Origin: Welwitschia mirabilis
Lineage: Eukaryota > Gnetophyta > Gnetopsida > Welwitschiales
NCBI GenBank assembly: GCA_051453625.1
Contig: JBOZIK010000001.1
Coordinates: 80,828,382-80,892,381 of the forward strand
Length of the DNA stretch: 64,000 bases
Direction: 5' to 3'
In this document: positions 33,721-47,690 of the stretch, piece by piece
Layout: each line of letters begins with the position of its first letter
Position numbering within the stretch: the first letter of the stretch is position 1
Notes under the pieces: model-generated
The model's database searches: none
Told to the model about the DNA's origin: nothing
What the model saw: only the letters and a program-made list of their open reading frames with translations
Program-made: the position numbers and the translations under genes

Positions 33721-35509
33721 CATCATTATTTTTTAATCCTTCACTCAACAAGTGTTTCCATCAAAGTGCTATATAGCCTATTTTTCTTAAATTTCTTAGC
33801 ATAGGAATTTTTAAATTAAAATAAGTCTACATTGCTAGCAAATCAAATCTTATTTTCTTTAATAAATGCTCTTTCTCTTTGATTTTTTAACATATTCTAT
33901 TAGAGTTTAATTCATCTAGTCTTTTACTTTCATAATGGTGAGGATAAAATCCTTTGGTGTTTAAAATGAAAAAAAAGCCTATCATTAACACATGAAGACC
34001 TTATTATAAATCATAATTTTATCTTGAATTAGTAGTAAAATCGTTTAAAACATGGGCTAGAAACTCTATTATTATAGACAGAACCCTTGGTTTTCAAAAT
34101 CATAGGAAAGATTATCTCTCTCATCTTAACTATGATATGGAATTTCAAATAGAACAGAGCATTCTAGATCTAACTATCAGTGAGTTCTATGCTAACATTT
34201 ATAAAATATATGATAATGATAATACATTTNNNNNNNNNNAGTAAAATGACTCAAAACATGGGCTAGAAACTCTATTATTATAGACATAACCCTTGGTTTT
34301 CAAAAGCATAGGAAAGATTAGTGCCTTGATTATCTCTCTCATCTTAATTATGATATGGCATTTCAAATAGAACAGAGCATTCTAGACCTAATTGTCAGTG
34401 AGTTCTATGCTAACATTTATAAAATAGATGATAATTCTAGTACATTTTAGACATTATTAAGTTGTATATCTATCCTTTTCATATCCAATTTTTTTCAATT
34501 CCCTACTTAGCATAGATGATTTAGAGATTTCTTAGTTGTATATGCATTCCTTTAAGGATATCTTTACATGTTATTTTGTTAATATTTCATAATTTTCTTT
34601 AAGTAATGTTATTTTTGTGAGGATATAGAACAAAAGAACATGGTACCTACTTTATTAATTTTGAATTTGATTACATTTTATAATAGTCTAGTTTATAGGG
34701 GTAGTTATCATTACTATAAATCCATATAAATATTTGTAGTATACTACCTTATTATAAGAATTAAAGTTGATCTTGACTTCATATTATGAATGTTTATTAT
34801 TACTATCTTTCATAAGGTTTAAACTTTGAGTCATTTGTATTTGATTATATTGCTAATTAGTAATGGCAATATATCAGTTCTATAGATTAATATTATTCAA
34901 TCTAAAAAGCCGTTTTTAGAGTTCAGTAAAAAGCAGTGTGCTTTAGTGAGGGTATGTAAAGGCATAAATAAGAGGTCTTTTAAGGCATAGTTTTAGAAAT
35001 CTCATTTCAAAGATGTTCATAGTTCCTCATTAGGAAGAAGGATCTAAAGGAGATTGCAAAAAGGATAGGTAAGAATAGCAAAAAATATTTTGAGATTAAT
35101 GAAGCACATATACATAGCAAGTAAAGGGGAGGCATCTATAGGTAGTTGAAAATCCACTAGGACTTATGCTTGGTCTGATGTAGAGAAGGAGTATGAGGTA
35201 TAGGCACCATGTATACCTCCTACTATAAGCTATGACTTAGGTAAAGTAACTAATGCAAATACTGCAGAGTCTATAGAGGAGCAGTTAAACTTTTAAATGA
35301 AGCAATAAGCTCCATCACAGGCTTTTACACAGGCTTAAGAGAAGTAGGAAGAAGACTTAAAAAGCTCTAATGATGAGCCCCTTACCTTTCATAGGCCTCA
35401 TTATAAGATACTCATTCACTATCCCATATAACCAATATAAGCATGTAAAAGTTGACATTCTAATTAAGATTACTAACTAATGTATATTAATATAAGACAT
35501 TAATATAAT
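33720..35509 (+). pseudogene. Copia C env-position ORF, N-terminal and middle part
   Basis: Homologous to 6400-8520. Near 34358-34450 the frame reads MAFQIEQSILDLIVSEFYAN, then IYKIDDNSSTF. The EFYAN signature is better preserved here than in the copy at 7357. The frame is interrupted at about 35510 by the LTR of gypsy E and resumes at 47170. A 10-N gap at 34230 has a duplicated flank (34044-34229 against 34240-34440). Confidence 0.6.
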
Positions 35510-36740
35510 AGATTTTATCATAAAAATATGTCTTCTATCAATTTTGTATAATAATTATGGATTTATAATTTGTTCATGATATTTTTAGTTTACCGATGCT
35601 AACTTAAAGGACATGCTCAAAGATAATGATCATTCAAGATAAAATGCTAATACCACCATTTAGATCACCTTCATTGTCAATCCTTTTACATGGAACATTA
35701 CAAATTTCATATTTCTAAATTGTCATGAGAAATTAATCTAAATTTAATTTTTAACTTAATTCAATTTCACATCAAAAGTAACTTCCATAATAGATGATAC
35801 ATGATTGTGATGATAATAACACACAATAGCGATATCTAACACTGATGAGTAGGATGATGGTGGAGATAGATGATATTAATAGTGGATAGAAGACGAAGTA
35901 GCATCTAGGAGATAAATATTAGCTCATCATAATGATTTCTAACAAGGCAAAGATGATAAATTCCTTACCTAATGTTATCATTTTATAATCACTCACCCAA
36001 TGTTATAATCCAAAGGCTTAAAATAATCCCTCACCTTCATCTTTACCTATAAAAAAGCCTTGAGCCCTCCATTGTAACATCTGTTATTTTGGTAAAGGAT
36101 TGAATCTTTAAAGCATTACATTGTGATGAAGTTATAAGCACTTATTTAAGGAGTAAGCTTGCCTTTAAATATAGCTTAAAAAGTTCTGCTAGCATTCCTC
36201 TTCTTTTATTGTGATGTATTTTTTTAATACATCAAAGTTGTTTTTATTTTAATTTCAAGTTATTAGTCATTTTGTACTTGTAATACTTAGGTGATAATTA
36301 TCATGTTTCATTTTGTGTGAGTGAATTTCTTACTACATAGTCTAAGTATTTGTAATTTTATAGATTTTAAGTACCTAGAATTATGTTTTTCCATTACAAG
36401 GATATAAAGGATTAAGTGATAATTAAATTCATTAATATTCATATGATGAATGAGATGATGTCACAATGACATAAACTCATACACTTGATAGATTAAAGTA
36501 TGTTACAAGGAATGTATAAAATATCATTGGAGTCAAGGATTGCTAGTAAGTANNNNNNNNNNTCAAAGTAAAAGTTTTAAAAATACTACTCTTAACTCTA
36601 CCATTTTTCTTTCTATTAATTATAACTTACAAGAAGCAAGAGCATGTAACCTCTAAAACCCTACCTTAGTTATCATTGTGAAAAGAATGATACTAAGTGT
36701 AAACTTAGTTAAATCTAGTTCATTATATGAAATAAATATA
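35510..36740 (+). mobile_element. 5' LTR of gypsy element E
   Basis: Pairs with 45975-47169: shared 'gattttatcataaaaa', 'gagtaggat.atg', 'accctccattataacatc'-type text, 'gacactaagtgtaaa'. It contains a TATA box at 36048 and a 10-N gap at 36553. It is followed directly by a primer-binding site. Length about 1.2 kb. Confidence 0.8.
36048..36057 (+). promoter_or_regulatory. TATA box of LTR E
   Basis: 'ctataaaaaa' at 36048, conserved as 'ctataaaat' at 46532 in the 3' LTR, in equivalent positions. Confidence 0.55.
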
Positions 36741-36742
36741 TT

Positions 36743-36762
36743 TTAGCACATTAATGGGGACA
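36743..36762 (+). other. Primer-binding site of element E (tRNA-Asp type)
   Basis: 'ttagcacattaatggggaca' fits TGGCGCCGTTGCCGGGGA with C-to-T and G-to-A changes. The GGGGACA end is intact. It lies 2 bases after the LTR end. Confidence 0.75.
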
Positions 36763-38100
36763 ATGACATAATAGCTACCTAGAAGAGCATTAACTTTTAT
36801 TTCTTGCAAGCTTTCTAGTTAGTTTTTATTTTTTAAGTGGTTAGTGCTAATCTACTCTAATGATATATAAATTAATTTTCTTTTTTTTTTTTGTTTTGTA
36901 TGTTTTCTAGTGGTTGATAATATTTCATTCTAGTTATACACAACTTAGTTACATTTTAAGTTTACTTTCACTTTTCTTCTAACTTATTTTTGTAAGTAGG
37001 TTTAATAGTGTATTTTCAAATTTAATAGGCAAAAATACTAAAAACATTTTGCATGATTTCATTTATTTTCTATGCTTTTATTATTCATAATTTAATTTTA
37101 TATGAAAATTAATTTCATTAAACATTAAAAAATAAAAAAGTTTTATGATTTCATTAAGATTTTATTTGTATGCATTCATGTTTTTCATTTATAATATATG
37201 TACTGTAAAGCATCTACAAACTTGACTGTTTTTACTAAACCAACCTCATGGTTTAACTGGCATTACTATCCACCCTAATTAGCACCACTAGCATTCCTAA
37301 AAAATAGAATCTATAATGTTTCTTACATCTTCTGTGAATATTTGCAAATCCTTCTATCTTAAAAGCTCTATGTAAAACCTTTCTAAATCTTATCTGAAAC
37401 TTGATTTTACATGTTCTAGATCTTTGATCAGTTAGTTAGGTTAATTAGAAATACCTTAAATAATATGAATCCTTTTTTTCAATTAAAGATAATAAAACTG
37501 ATCTTGTAATAATATCCAAATGAATAAACCTCTACCTCATAAGAAAATCCAAATAACATTCAAATAGAATAAACCTCCTTATCTCAATAATAATAAAATT
37601 GAAATGATCCACTTAAGTTTTTATTTTACTTTAATAAATCATTGTTAAATCAATATATGATAGTCTAATTAACTTTCTATTACCTTGCTCAAGAGGGGAC
37701 TAAATAACAAGCTATTACAGCTGACAATAACCAACATAGGTAAACTCTTCATAATTACCTTAAACTACAATGCTTAGAAACACCTTCAGGTATGTTAGGA
37801 CTATTCATAAATCAAATATTAAAGTTTAAACCTTCTACTATCCAACTTTTTTCTCACTTTTATATTTTAGAATCCAAGCTCTCATACTTATCACATAATT
37901 AATTTAAGTGTGTATTATCAATTATTCCCTAATATCATAATACATATAACACTCTTAAACTTAACGTATTCTTATTTTCATTTAAAGAGAAGGAAAAATC
38001 ATGATTCTATACTCTCAAGCCTACCATTAGAACTTGCTCTAATTAAAATAAAACTTTAGGTCCAAATTATTTCCATATCATAAGAGGAAGGCCTTAAGTA
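36763..38100 (+). other. Element E leader and upstream gag region
   Basis: AT-rich, with a T-run at 36880-36893. Coding sense is not recoverable before about 38100. Confidence 0.4.
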
Positions 38101-39136
38101 GAGATATTCCATTAGGACTTGATCTAATCAAAACAAGTCCTTCATATCCAAATTCTTTTTAAATCATAAGAAAATGGCCTTAAGAAAAGAGATAATGAAA
38201 TACAAAACAAAGGACCATGAAACATTCNNNNNNNNNNNNNNNNNNNNNNNNNNNNNNNNNNNNNNNNNNNNNNNNNNNNNNNNNNNNNNNNNNNNNNNNN
38301 NNNNNNNNNNNNNNNNNNNNNNNNNNNAGATCTTTGATCAGTTAGTTAGGTTAATTAGAAATACCTTAAATAATATGAATCCTTTTTATCAATCAAAGAT
38401 AATAAAACTAATCTTGTAATAATATCCAAATGAATAAGCTTCTACCTCATAAGAAAATCCAAATCATTCAAATTGAATAAACCTCCTTATCTCAATAATA
38501 ATAAAATTTAAATGACCCACTTAATTTTTTATTTTACTTTAATCGATCATTGTTAAATCAAGATATGATAGACTAATTAAATTTCTATTACCTTTCTCAA
38601 GAGGGGACTAAATAATAAGCTATTATAGTTGACAATAACCAACATAGGCAAACTCTTCATGATTACCTTAAACTAAAATGCTTAGAAACACCTTCCGGTA
38701 TGTTACGATTGTCCATAAATCAAAGATTAAAGTTTAAACCTTCTATTATCCAACTTTTTCCTCACTTTTATAGTTTAGAATCCAAGCTCTCATACTTATC
38801 CCTTAATGAATTTAAGTGTGTATTATTAATTATGCCCTAATATCATAATACATATGACACTCTTAAACTTAACTTATTCTTATTTTCATTTAAACAAAAG
38901 GAAAAATCATGGTTCTACACTCTCAAGCCTGCCATTAGAACTTGCTCTAATCAAATTAAAACCTTTAGCTCCAAATTCTTTCCATATCATAAGAGGAAGG
39001 CCTTAAGTAGAGATATTCCATTAGAACTTTTTCTAATCAAAACAAGTCCTTCATATCCAAATTCTTTCTAAATCATAACAGGAAGGCCTTAAGAAAAGAG
39101 ATAATGAAATACAAAACAAAGGACTATGAAACATTC
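37419..39136. repeat. Direct duplicate across gap 38228-38327
   Basis: Bases 37419-38227 recur at 38328-39136, both ending 'tgaaacattc'. The gag start segment is therefore present twice. Confidence 0.92.
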
Positions 39137-40830
39137 TTCTAAGCCCTAAAAATGTTTAAGTACTTATTTCAAAACTTCCATAAACATGGATTTGAGTCAA
39201 GAAGGGAAAAAAGTTTCATTGACAATGAGTTATCCACTCATAATAGANNNNNNNNNNNNNNNNNNNNNNNNNNNNNNNNNNNNNNNNNNNNNNNNNNNNN
39301 NNNNNNNNNNNNNNNNNNNNNNNNNNNNNNNNNNNNNNNNNNNNNNNNNNNNNNNNNNNNNNNNNNNNNNNNNNNNNNNNNNNNNNNNNNNNNNNNNNNN
39401 NNNNNNNNNNNNNNNNNNNNNNNNNNNNNNNNNNNNNNNNNNNNNNAGTAAAGAATGAAGTATTTAATAATATCACCCTTAACTTTACCTTTAGCCATGA
39501 AACCTAATGCATAATAGACCACATAGATAACCATGAAATAGCTAATTATCCCTCTATTTCCTTGATTTAAAACATGATAAATGAGAAAATTAATGTAATA
39601 AGATGCTAGTGGTAAAATCAAAAAAGTGATTCTTATTCAAATACATAAACTTCAGGTGTAGAAATCACCCTAATGTTTCTTGAAAATAGGATAATTCATA
39701 TATCTAAAATTAAATAAATTAACCAAGAAATTCATTTCCTTTATTNNNNNNNNNNNNNNNNNNNNNNNNNNNNNNNNNNNNNNNNNNNNNNNNNNNNNNN
39801 NNNNNNNNNNNNNNNNNNNNNNNNNNNNNNNNNNNNNNNNNNNNNNNNNNNNNNNNNNNNNNNNNNNNNNNNNNNCTTATTAACCAATCTAAAATAGAAT
39901 ACTTAATTCATTACTTAAGTTCTCCAATTAATCAAACAAATTGAAACTCAAATTCTCTCTAGTCTAAACCAAGAGAAAATGGATAAACTTTTCATGAGCT
40001 CAACTAAATCCAAAGAGAGTTAAGTTTATAGAAGGGATAGAATTTACATACATAAAAGAGACTAACTCCAACAACCTTAAAAGTGAAAAATAATTAAATA
40101 ATCCACCTATGTAAAATAAAACAAAGGAAAAACCAAACCTCATAGAAAATAAAAAAAGGATAAAATAATAGAAAAACCCTTTCCCATATATAAAGAACTC
40201 TTATTTTTTCTTTAACAACTTAGAAAGGATGGTATTATGAAAAATAAATTAGAGGCTTTAGNNNNNNNNNNATGTTAAAGGAAATCCTTTTTAGCATAGA
40301 AAATAAGTGCAATACTTCATAATTAATTTTCATCATAGAATAAAAATCCTAGATGTTGTACAATTTTAATCATCATATGAAATAATCAACTTAATAAAGC
40401 CTTTAGAATTAGGAGCTATTATAAACTTGCTTCCCTATAAAACCTAACAGATTTAAACTTGAAAGAACTTAAAAATACAAAATTACAACTTTAGCTAGTC
40501 AATAATTATACAAAAAACCATTAGGATCTATAGAGGATGTCATTGTTAGGGTATATAATTGTTACTTCCTAGTGGATTTTNNNNNNNNNNNNNNNNNNNN
40601 NNNNNNNNNNNNNNNNNNNNNNNNNNNNNNNNNNNNNNNNNNNNNNNNNNNNNNNNNNNNNNNNNNNNNNNNNNNNNNNNTGTGAAAAGAGAATTGAATG
40701 TTTTTAATGCTATGAAATTATCATCCAATGATGAAGGAATAAAACATGTTAATAGGATAGAAATCCTCTAAGAAGACTAAGAATCATTCACTCACATTTT
40801 TAGAAATGATGACTTAAGATTCCCTTAAAA
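38100..40830 (+). pseudogene. Gypsy E gag and protease region
   Basis: The clearest segment, 39075-39247, reads LRKEIMKYKTKDYETFF, ALKMFKYLFQNFHKHGFES, then IDNELSTHNR. This is the R-x-x-I-x-x-(F/Y)-x-x-x-(D/E)-x-E-(S/T) and F-x-x-L-x-x-C-P-x-H-G pattern of the Athila gag domain, with Cys-Pro changed to Phe. A partial first copy is at 38174-38227. Gaps at 39248-39446, 39746-39875, 40262-40271 and 40581-40680 remove most of the rest, so protease motifs are not visible. Confidence 0.65.
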
Positions 40831-43730
40831 AATTCCCTATCACTTAAGATGAAATTACTCTTCAACTCAAGCATTTTATAAAATAACCTTAATATGCTTT
40901 CTTAGGGGGAAATTACATCCTTCTAGTAGTAATTAATTCTTTCCTAACCTCATCCTAAGAAACTAAGTTGCTAAATCTTTTAAGAAAGAATAATCAAATA
41001 ATAGGATGGACTCTTTTAGAAATTATGGGTATTGATTCTAGCATCTAGATGCATCACATTTAATTAGAAAGGAATGAAAATCCATCTATAGAATCCTACA
41101 TAATGATAAACCCAATCTTAAAGGAATTAGTAAAAAATACAATAATTAAGACTTTTAGATAATAGAATTATGTACCCATCTTAAACAATAAATGGGCAAG
41201 TATAACTCAAACTATAGGAAATGAATCTAGAATTATCCTAATCCCAAATGAATACAACAAAATAATTCCAACTACCTCTATAGTTAAATGAAAAATGTGT
41301 ATAAATTATAAAAAATTAAATTCTATCTCTAGAGAAGATCATTTTCCACTTCCATTTTATAATCAAATCTTAGAACAATTTGTGGAACATTCCTTTTACT
41401 ACTTTTTGGATGGATATTCAGGGTATAACCAAATAGAAATTTCCCTTGAGAACCAATATAAAACGACCTTTACCTATCTTACAAGATCTTTTCTTATGAA
41501 ATAACGCCTAGTGGATTATGCAATGCACATATTACTTTCAACATTACATGATTGGAATTTTCTCTAATCTATTGTACTTATGTATTAAAATATTTATGAA
41601 TGATTTGTTTATTTACAAGAACATTTTCAATAATTTTTTACATAACTTAGAGTTTGTTGTCATATAATATATAGAAAAATGCCTAGTTATTAATTTGGAA
41701 AAATTATCACTTTATGATTAGTAAAAGCATAATGTTAGGATACATTATCTCCTCTAAAGTAAGTTAAGTAAATCTCATGAAAGTTTGTTTAATCACATAT
41801 CTACTAATACTATAAAAGAAAAAAAACATTATATCCTTTCTATGACATAAGGGGTATTAAAAAAGATTCATTAAGGACTTTAGCATGATTTCGAAACCAT
41901 TATGTAACATGTTAAGTAAAGATGTCTCTTTCAACTGAATCCCTATGTGTCAATAGGCTTTTGAATAACTTAATGAAAAATTCACTTCTACTCTTATCAT
42001 TCAGCCACCTGATTGGAAGTTACCTTTCAAACTTATGTGTGATGCCAGTGATTACATAGTTAAATCCATACTAGGAGAAATGATAAATAGAAAACCTATT
42101 GTAATCTATTACACTAGTAAAACATTGAATGACACTTAATTGAACTATGATATTATGAAGAAAGAGCTAATATCCATATTCTTTGCCTTAAAGACATTTA
42201 GGTAAAATCTATTAGGATCTAAAGTAATTATGTATATAGATTACTTAGCCATTAGATATTATTTTACTAAAAAGGATAATTAACTAGATGGATCCTACTT
42301 TTGTAAGAGTTTGACTTAGAGATGAAAGAAAACAAATACTTTAACAATGTAGTTATGGATCATGTTTCATGAATCAATTAGGAAAATCTATGAAGATCCC
42401 TTTCATTAATGATACCTTTCCTAATGAACATCTCTTTTTAGTTTTGAAAATTCATTGATTTATTAATATTGTAGACTAATAGTTTCTAAGTTCATTCCTC
42501 CTCATTGGATTCTTACTAATAGAAAGAGATTCTAAAGCTAGAATAAATACTTCTTTTTGGGTATTCCATATCTATTAAAGTATTATCTAGATCAAGTCAT
42601 CAAAAAATGTATTCCCTAAATATAATACATGATACTCTTAAATGTTACCATTTTAAGGCATGTGTGAATCATTATTCGACCAATAAAAATACGATGAAAG
42701 TTCTTCAATATAGTTTCTATTAGCATTTATTTTTAAAGACTCCTATGTTTATTGTAAATCTTATTATAATTGTTAAAAACTAGGAAGTATTTCATGAAAA
42801 TGAATGATGCTTCTAAACCTCATTCTTATTGTTGAAACCTTTGATATTTGAAGAATTGATTTTTAGGGCTCATATCCATCCTTAAGTAAATATCAGTATA
42901 TTCATTTTTTTATTAATTATATTATCAAATGGGTTGAAGCATGCATTTATCGATGAAATGATTCCCAATTAGTGGTAAATTTCTTTAAAAGAACATATTA
43001 ATGTGATTTGACTATCCATAAGTTTTGATTAGCAATGGAAAAACACACTTTTATAATATAATATATAACAATGTTCTTGGTAAATAAGGGGTTTCTCATA
43101 ACATAGCAACATCCTATCATTCCTAAAATAATGGTTAAGTTAAAGTTACTAATATAAAAATTGAAAATATTTTATAGAAGGTAGTACACTCAACAAAAAA
43201 GATTGATATTTTAAGCTTAATAATGTTTCATGATCCTATTACAAAGCTTACAAAACACCCATAGGCATGTCCATGTTTATGTTAGTCTATATAAAATCTT
43301 ATCATTTACCCATTAGAACTTAAATACAAGGGATACTATGCAATTTAAAAGATGAACTTAGATTTGGATGTAGTAAGAAGGAAAAGGGCCATACAACTTA
43401 ATGAATAAGACAAAATTAGGAATGATTCATATGAAAACATGAAGATCAATAAAGAAACAATGAAAAGGTTTCATAATCAAAATATCCTTAGTAAAATATT
43501 TCAGGAAGGAAAACTAGTTTGCTTCACAACTCATGATTAATCTTTTCCTAGGAAAACTAGTCATTAAGTGAAAAGATTTATTTCTAATAAAAAACATTTT
43601 ACCTGATGGATTATTTCTCGTTAAAAATACCAAAAACCATCAAAAATTCAAGGTTAATGGACATTACCTTTAATATTATCATCCACCTATTCTAGATACT
43701 TATGAATTTTATGAGACTTACAGATCCAGA
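40831..43730 (+). pseudogene. Gypsy E pol: RT, RNase H, integrase (Athila-like)
   Basis: One near-continuous decayed frame. The RT approach reads NNQIIGWTLLEIMGIDSSI (40993-41050). RT itself has MCINYKKLNSISREDHFPLP, LDGYSGYNQIEISLE (41415-41450) and TPSGLCNA. The catalytic box at 41592-41603 reads FMND, so the first Asp of YxDD is Asn. The connection reads FIKDFSMISKPLCNMLSKD. RNase H reads IIQPPDWKLPFKLMCDASDY (41998-42057), IYYTSKTLND and VIMYIDYLAI. Integrase has a finger with CKSYYNC (a Cys lost to Tyr), INYIIKWVEACIY (42914-42953) and NIATSYHS near 43100. The C-terminal part has KRAIQLNE, DKIRNDSYENMKINKE and KFKVNGHYL. Domain order and wording place it in the Athila lineage. Nearly all stops sit at expected Gln, Arg or Trp codons. 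Confidence 0.88.
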
Positions 43731-45974
43731 TTAATGGGTTTTAAACAAATATTAATAGTAAGTGATTTTGTTATCACTTAAGTAATAGTTAAGTTTGAGT
43801 ACACTTATGGGTTTTTAAAGAAAGGTTATGCTTATTTTGAATTGTATTATTAAAGTCATGAGCACTTAAGATCTATGATTTTGGTAAAACCTAGTTAAAA
43901 AGGTGGAATATCTCCTCATGTATGTTTCATATGTTTAAATATTTTTATGATAATAATATTTATCATGAATAGGCTAATGAACCACTAGCCTCTTCAATGT
44001 GCATAAAAATGATGAATAAGAGGAAAATAATATATTCCTTCTCCAAATGCACATCTTACTAATCACTTATTTAGGTTTAGTTAACTACATTGGGCCTATG
44101 GATGCTTGTTGATGATGTAACTCTAATGATTTAATTATAACATAATCAATGGTATTAGGGTCATAAATGATCATTGGCAATGCAAACTGATTTCTTTATA
44201 AAACAGCATGATTTAACTCTATTGGAAAAAAATACTATAATACTAGTGCTCAATTTAATTTAAAGGCTTAAAAATAAGGACATATATATTGGTAGAAATG
44301 GAAAATAAAGAAAAAAAAAGTAAAAATTATAGGTGTTCTCTAATCTATTGTCTTTTAACTTTTATACTTTAGATTTTCTTTAATTTCTTAAATTTTTGTA
44401 AGTTACTTAGGTAAGACTACACTTAGTTGATTTTGAGATCCTCTTAAAAAAACAAAAACATAATAAGAGCTATTAGTTCAAGTAGATTTTTTAATTTATT
44501 CATTGATTTTATGGTTTATTCCTTTTACTCATTCTTATTTTTGATCTCCATCACCCACTTCACTTCATCCTTATTTCATGAGAAATAACTTCTTAAGACA
44601 TAAAATTTTTTTATGAATTTACTTTCCACTTACTAATTAATAAAATAATCACTTTTCCATTAGTTATCTTTTTCCTTTCATANNNNNNNNNNNNNNNNNN
44701 NNNNNNNNNNNNNNNNNNNNNNNNNNNNNNNNNNNNNNNNNNNNNNNNNNNNNNNNNNNNNNNNNNNNNNNNNNNNNNNNNNAAAAATGAATATGAGAAG
44801 ATGAATAAGGGGAAAATAATATATTCCTTCTCCAAATGCACATCCCACTAGTTACTTATTTAGGTTTAGTTAACTACATTGGGCCTATGAATGCTTGCTG
44901 ATGATGTAGCTCTAATGATTTAATTATAACATAATCAATTGTATTAGGGTCATAAATGATCATTAGCAATGCGAACTAATTTCTTTATAAAAAAACATGC
45001 TTTAACTCTATTGGGAAAAAAATGCTATAACACTAGTGCTTAAGTTAATTCAAATGCTTATAAATAAGGACATATATATTATTAGAAATGGAAAATAAAG
45101 AAAAAAAGTGGAAATTATAGGTGTTCTCTAATCTATTATCTTTACTTTTATACTTTAGATTTTCTTTAATTTCTTAAATTTTTGTAAGTTGCTTAGTTAA
45201 GACTACACTTAGTTGATTTTGGGATCCTCTTAAAAAAACAAAAACATAATAAGGGCTATTAGTTCAAGTAGATTTTTTCATTTATTCATATTGATTTTAT
45301 GGTTTATTCCTTTTACTAATTTTCATTTTTTATCTCCATCACCCACTTCACTTCATCCCTATTTCATGAGAAATAACTTCTTAAGACATAAACTTTTCTT
45401 TATGAACTGACTTTTCACTTACTAATTAATAAAATAATCACTTTTTCGTTAGTCATCTTTTTTCTTTTATATCTTAATTTTATCATTTATGGTTTTTAAT
45501 AAAAGGAGTCATCAAAATATTTTTAACGTTATCTTCTCAAAATGATTTTAGCACTTTTTTAGGATAAAATTTAGTTTTAATTAGGGGCATGACAGCTAGT
45601 TTTCACATTGTTTGACTTTCCACATACTAATTAGTAAAATAATCATTTCTTAGATAGTTAGATTTCCCCTTTCATAAATTAGTTACATCATTTTATATGG
45701 TTTTTAATAAAAGGATGCATCAAAATCTTTCTAAGATTGTATTCTCAAAATGATTTTAACACTTTTGACCATATAACTTTGATGAGAAAATTTAGTTCTA
45801 GTTGGGAGTATATCATCTAATTTTCACATTGTTTTTTCATGAAATATTTTTATTTTAATAACTTAATTATAAAAAATTAGTTGTAAACATTTTCAAAGTT
45901 ATATCATTTTCATAATTAAAGGCTTTAACTCAGATAAGTTTTCATGATTGAACATTTCCTTATGAAGATATAAT
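43731..45974 (+). other. Element E 3' region between pol and 3' LTR
   Basis: No recognisable ORF. Bases 44005-44682 recur at 44783-45475 across gap 44683-44782. It may hold a decayed env-position gene or a further insertion, but nothing diagnostic is seen. Confidence 0.5.
45411..45835. repeat. Two tandem units of about 205-220 bases
   Basis: Unit 1 (45411-45615) and unit 2 (45616-45835) share 'acttactaattaataaaataatca', 'ggtttttaataaaagga', 'tctcaaaatgattttagcac' and 'ttttcacattgttt'. No gap separates them, so this duplication is genomic, and it is more diverged than the gap-flank duplicates. Confidence 0.75.
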
Positions 45975-47169
45975 TGATTTTATCATAAAAAAATGTTTTT
46001 TCTATTGATTTTTATAACGATTATGGATATAATATTTGCTCATGACATTTTTAGATTATTTATTCCAACTTAAAGGACATCTTCATGATAATGATCATTT
46101 AGGCTAAAACTTGAGTGTTATCATTTAGATTACTTGTTTCATTGATCCTCCTACACAAAACACTATAAAACTTACTTTCTTGATTTGTTATGAAAAATTG
46201 ATCTAAATGTGATAATGGACTTGTTTAATTTCCACATCAAAGTAAGTTGCATTCTTGATGACACACGTTTATGATGATAATAACATACAATAGCAACATG
46301 TAACACTGTTGAGTAGGATAATGATAAAGAGACATGGCAATGGTAGTGGCTATAAGAATTCGTAGCATCTAGAAGCCAAGCGTTGGCTTAGGAGTCAAGT
46401 TTTGGCTTCATCGTAATGATCTCTATCTAATGGAAATGATGAAAAACACCCTACCTAATGCCATCATTTTGTAGCTACTCATCTAATGCTATAGCCCAAA
46501 TATTTGTAACTATCCCCACCCCTCTCTTTACCTATAAAATGGACTTAAACCCTCCATTATAACATCCTTTATTTTGGTAAAATATTAAGTTATAATGGCT
46601 TTTCAAGTACTTATTTAGAAAGTGTGATTATCTTCAAGGATAGCTTAAGGAGTTCTATTAGAAACCCTTTTTTTTAATGCAATGTGTTTTGTTTAATACA
46701 TAAAAGTTATTTTCTTCTAATTTTAGTTGCTAGTTCTTTTGTAATTAAAATACTTAACTGATGAGTTAATTATCATGTTTTATTTTCATTTGAATGAATT
46801 TCTTAATCACTTAGTCTAAGTAATAATTGAGTTTACCAATCTTCATATAATGAATGAGATTATGTTACCATGACCTAAGTTAATATACTTGACAGTTTAA
46901 AGTATGTTGCAAGAAAAACACAGGATATCCTTAGAGTGAAGGATTTCTAGTGAATAAGTCAATGAACACTTGGAGTCTTCTTTCTTTCCTAGTTTTCAAA
47001 GTTGAAGTTTTAAAACTATTACTTTCAAATCTTTCATTTTTATTTATCTTAATTGTAACTTATAAGAAGTAAGAGTGTGTAATTTATAACAACCTATCCT
47101 AATCATCCCTATGAAAATAATGACACTAAGTGTAAATTCAGTTAAATTTATTTTATTATATAAAATGCA
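45975..47169 (+). mobile_element. 3' LTR of gypsy element E
   Basis: Starts 'tgattttatcataaaa' and ends 'tataaaatgca', about 1.2 kb. Homologous along its length to 35510-36740. Copia env-position sequence resumes directly after it. Confidence 0.75.
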
Positions 47170-47690
47170 TAGTCACCTTCACTAGTTCATGTACCTTCAC
47201 CATCTTATGTAATTTTTTCATCTCACCTTTCATCGCCACAACCACCTCTCAACATCACTTTATCCTTTATATCTAGTTTTTCTAGGATTTCACTACCATT
47301 TGTTTTAGCATATTCATCACTCCTTAGATGTACTCACACATAAGAAGATAGACCTCTCAAGTTCATTATGAAATATTACAGTGACCATCATGTGAAAAAT
47401 ATACATCTTCACCTATATCATCTTCCTCATATACCATCTAGACCTCTATCACTAGGGATAGTGATGATGATAATAATAATTCTAGGGATGACACTCAATA
47501 TACTAGTGATTCATCTCTCGATAACTAGTTTTTTTTTATGTTGTTCAAGAAGAGGAAGAAGAGGACAAATTAGACTAAACCAAATTGAGCATCTTGTATG
47601 AGTTTGAAGGATGTGGATTTAATATGGATGATTAGACTTCCTATGAGTGACATCATTATTAATGCCCACATTCACATGTTGTCATACATA
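47170..47690 (+). pseudogene. Copia C env-position ORF, C-terminal part
   Basis: Ser/Pro-rich start (VPSPSYVIFSSHLSSPQPPL, 47187-47250), then an acidic DDDNNNSRDD tail (47461-47490) and a basic KKRKKRTN cluster. It corresponds to 340-800 and 1100-1250. It continues the ORF broken at 35510, which marks E as an insertion inside it. Confidence 0.6.
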
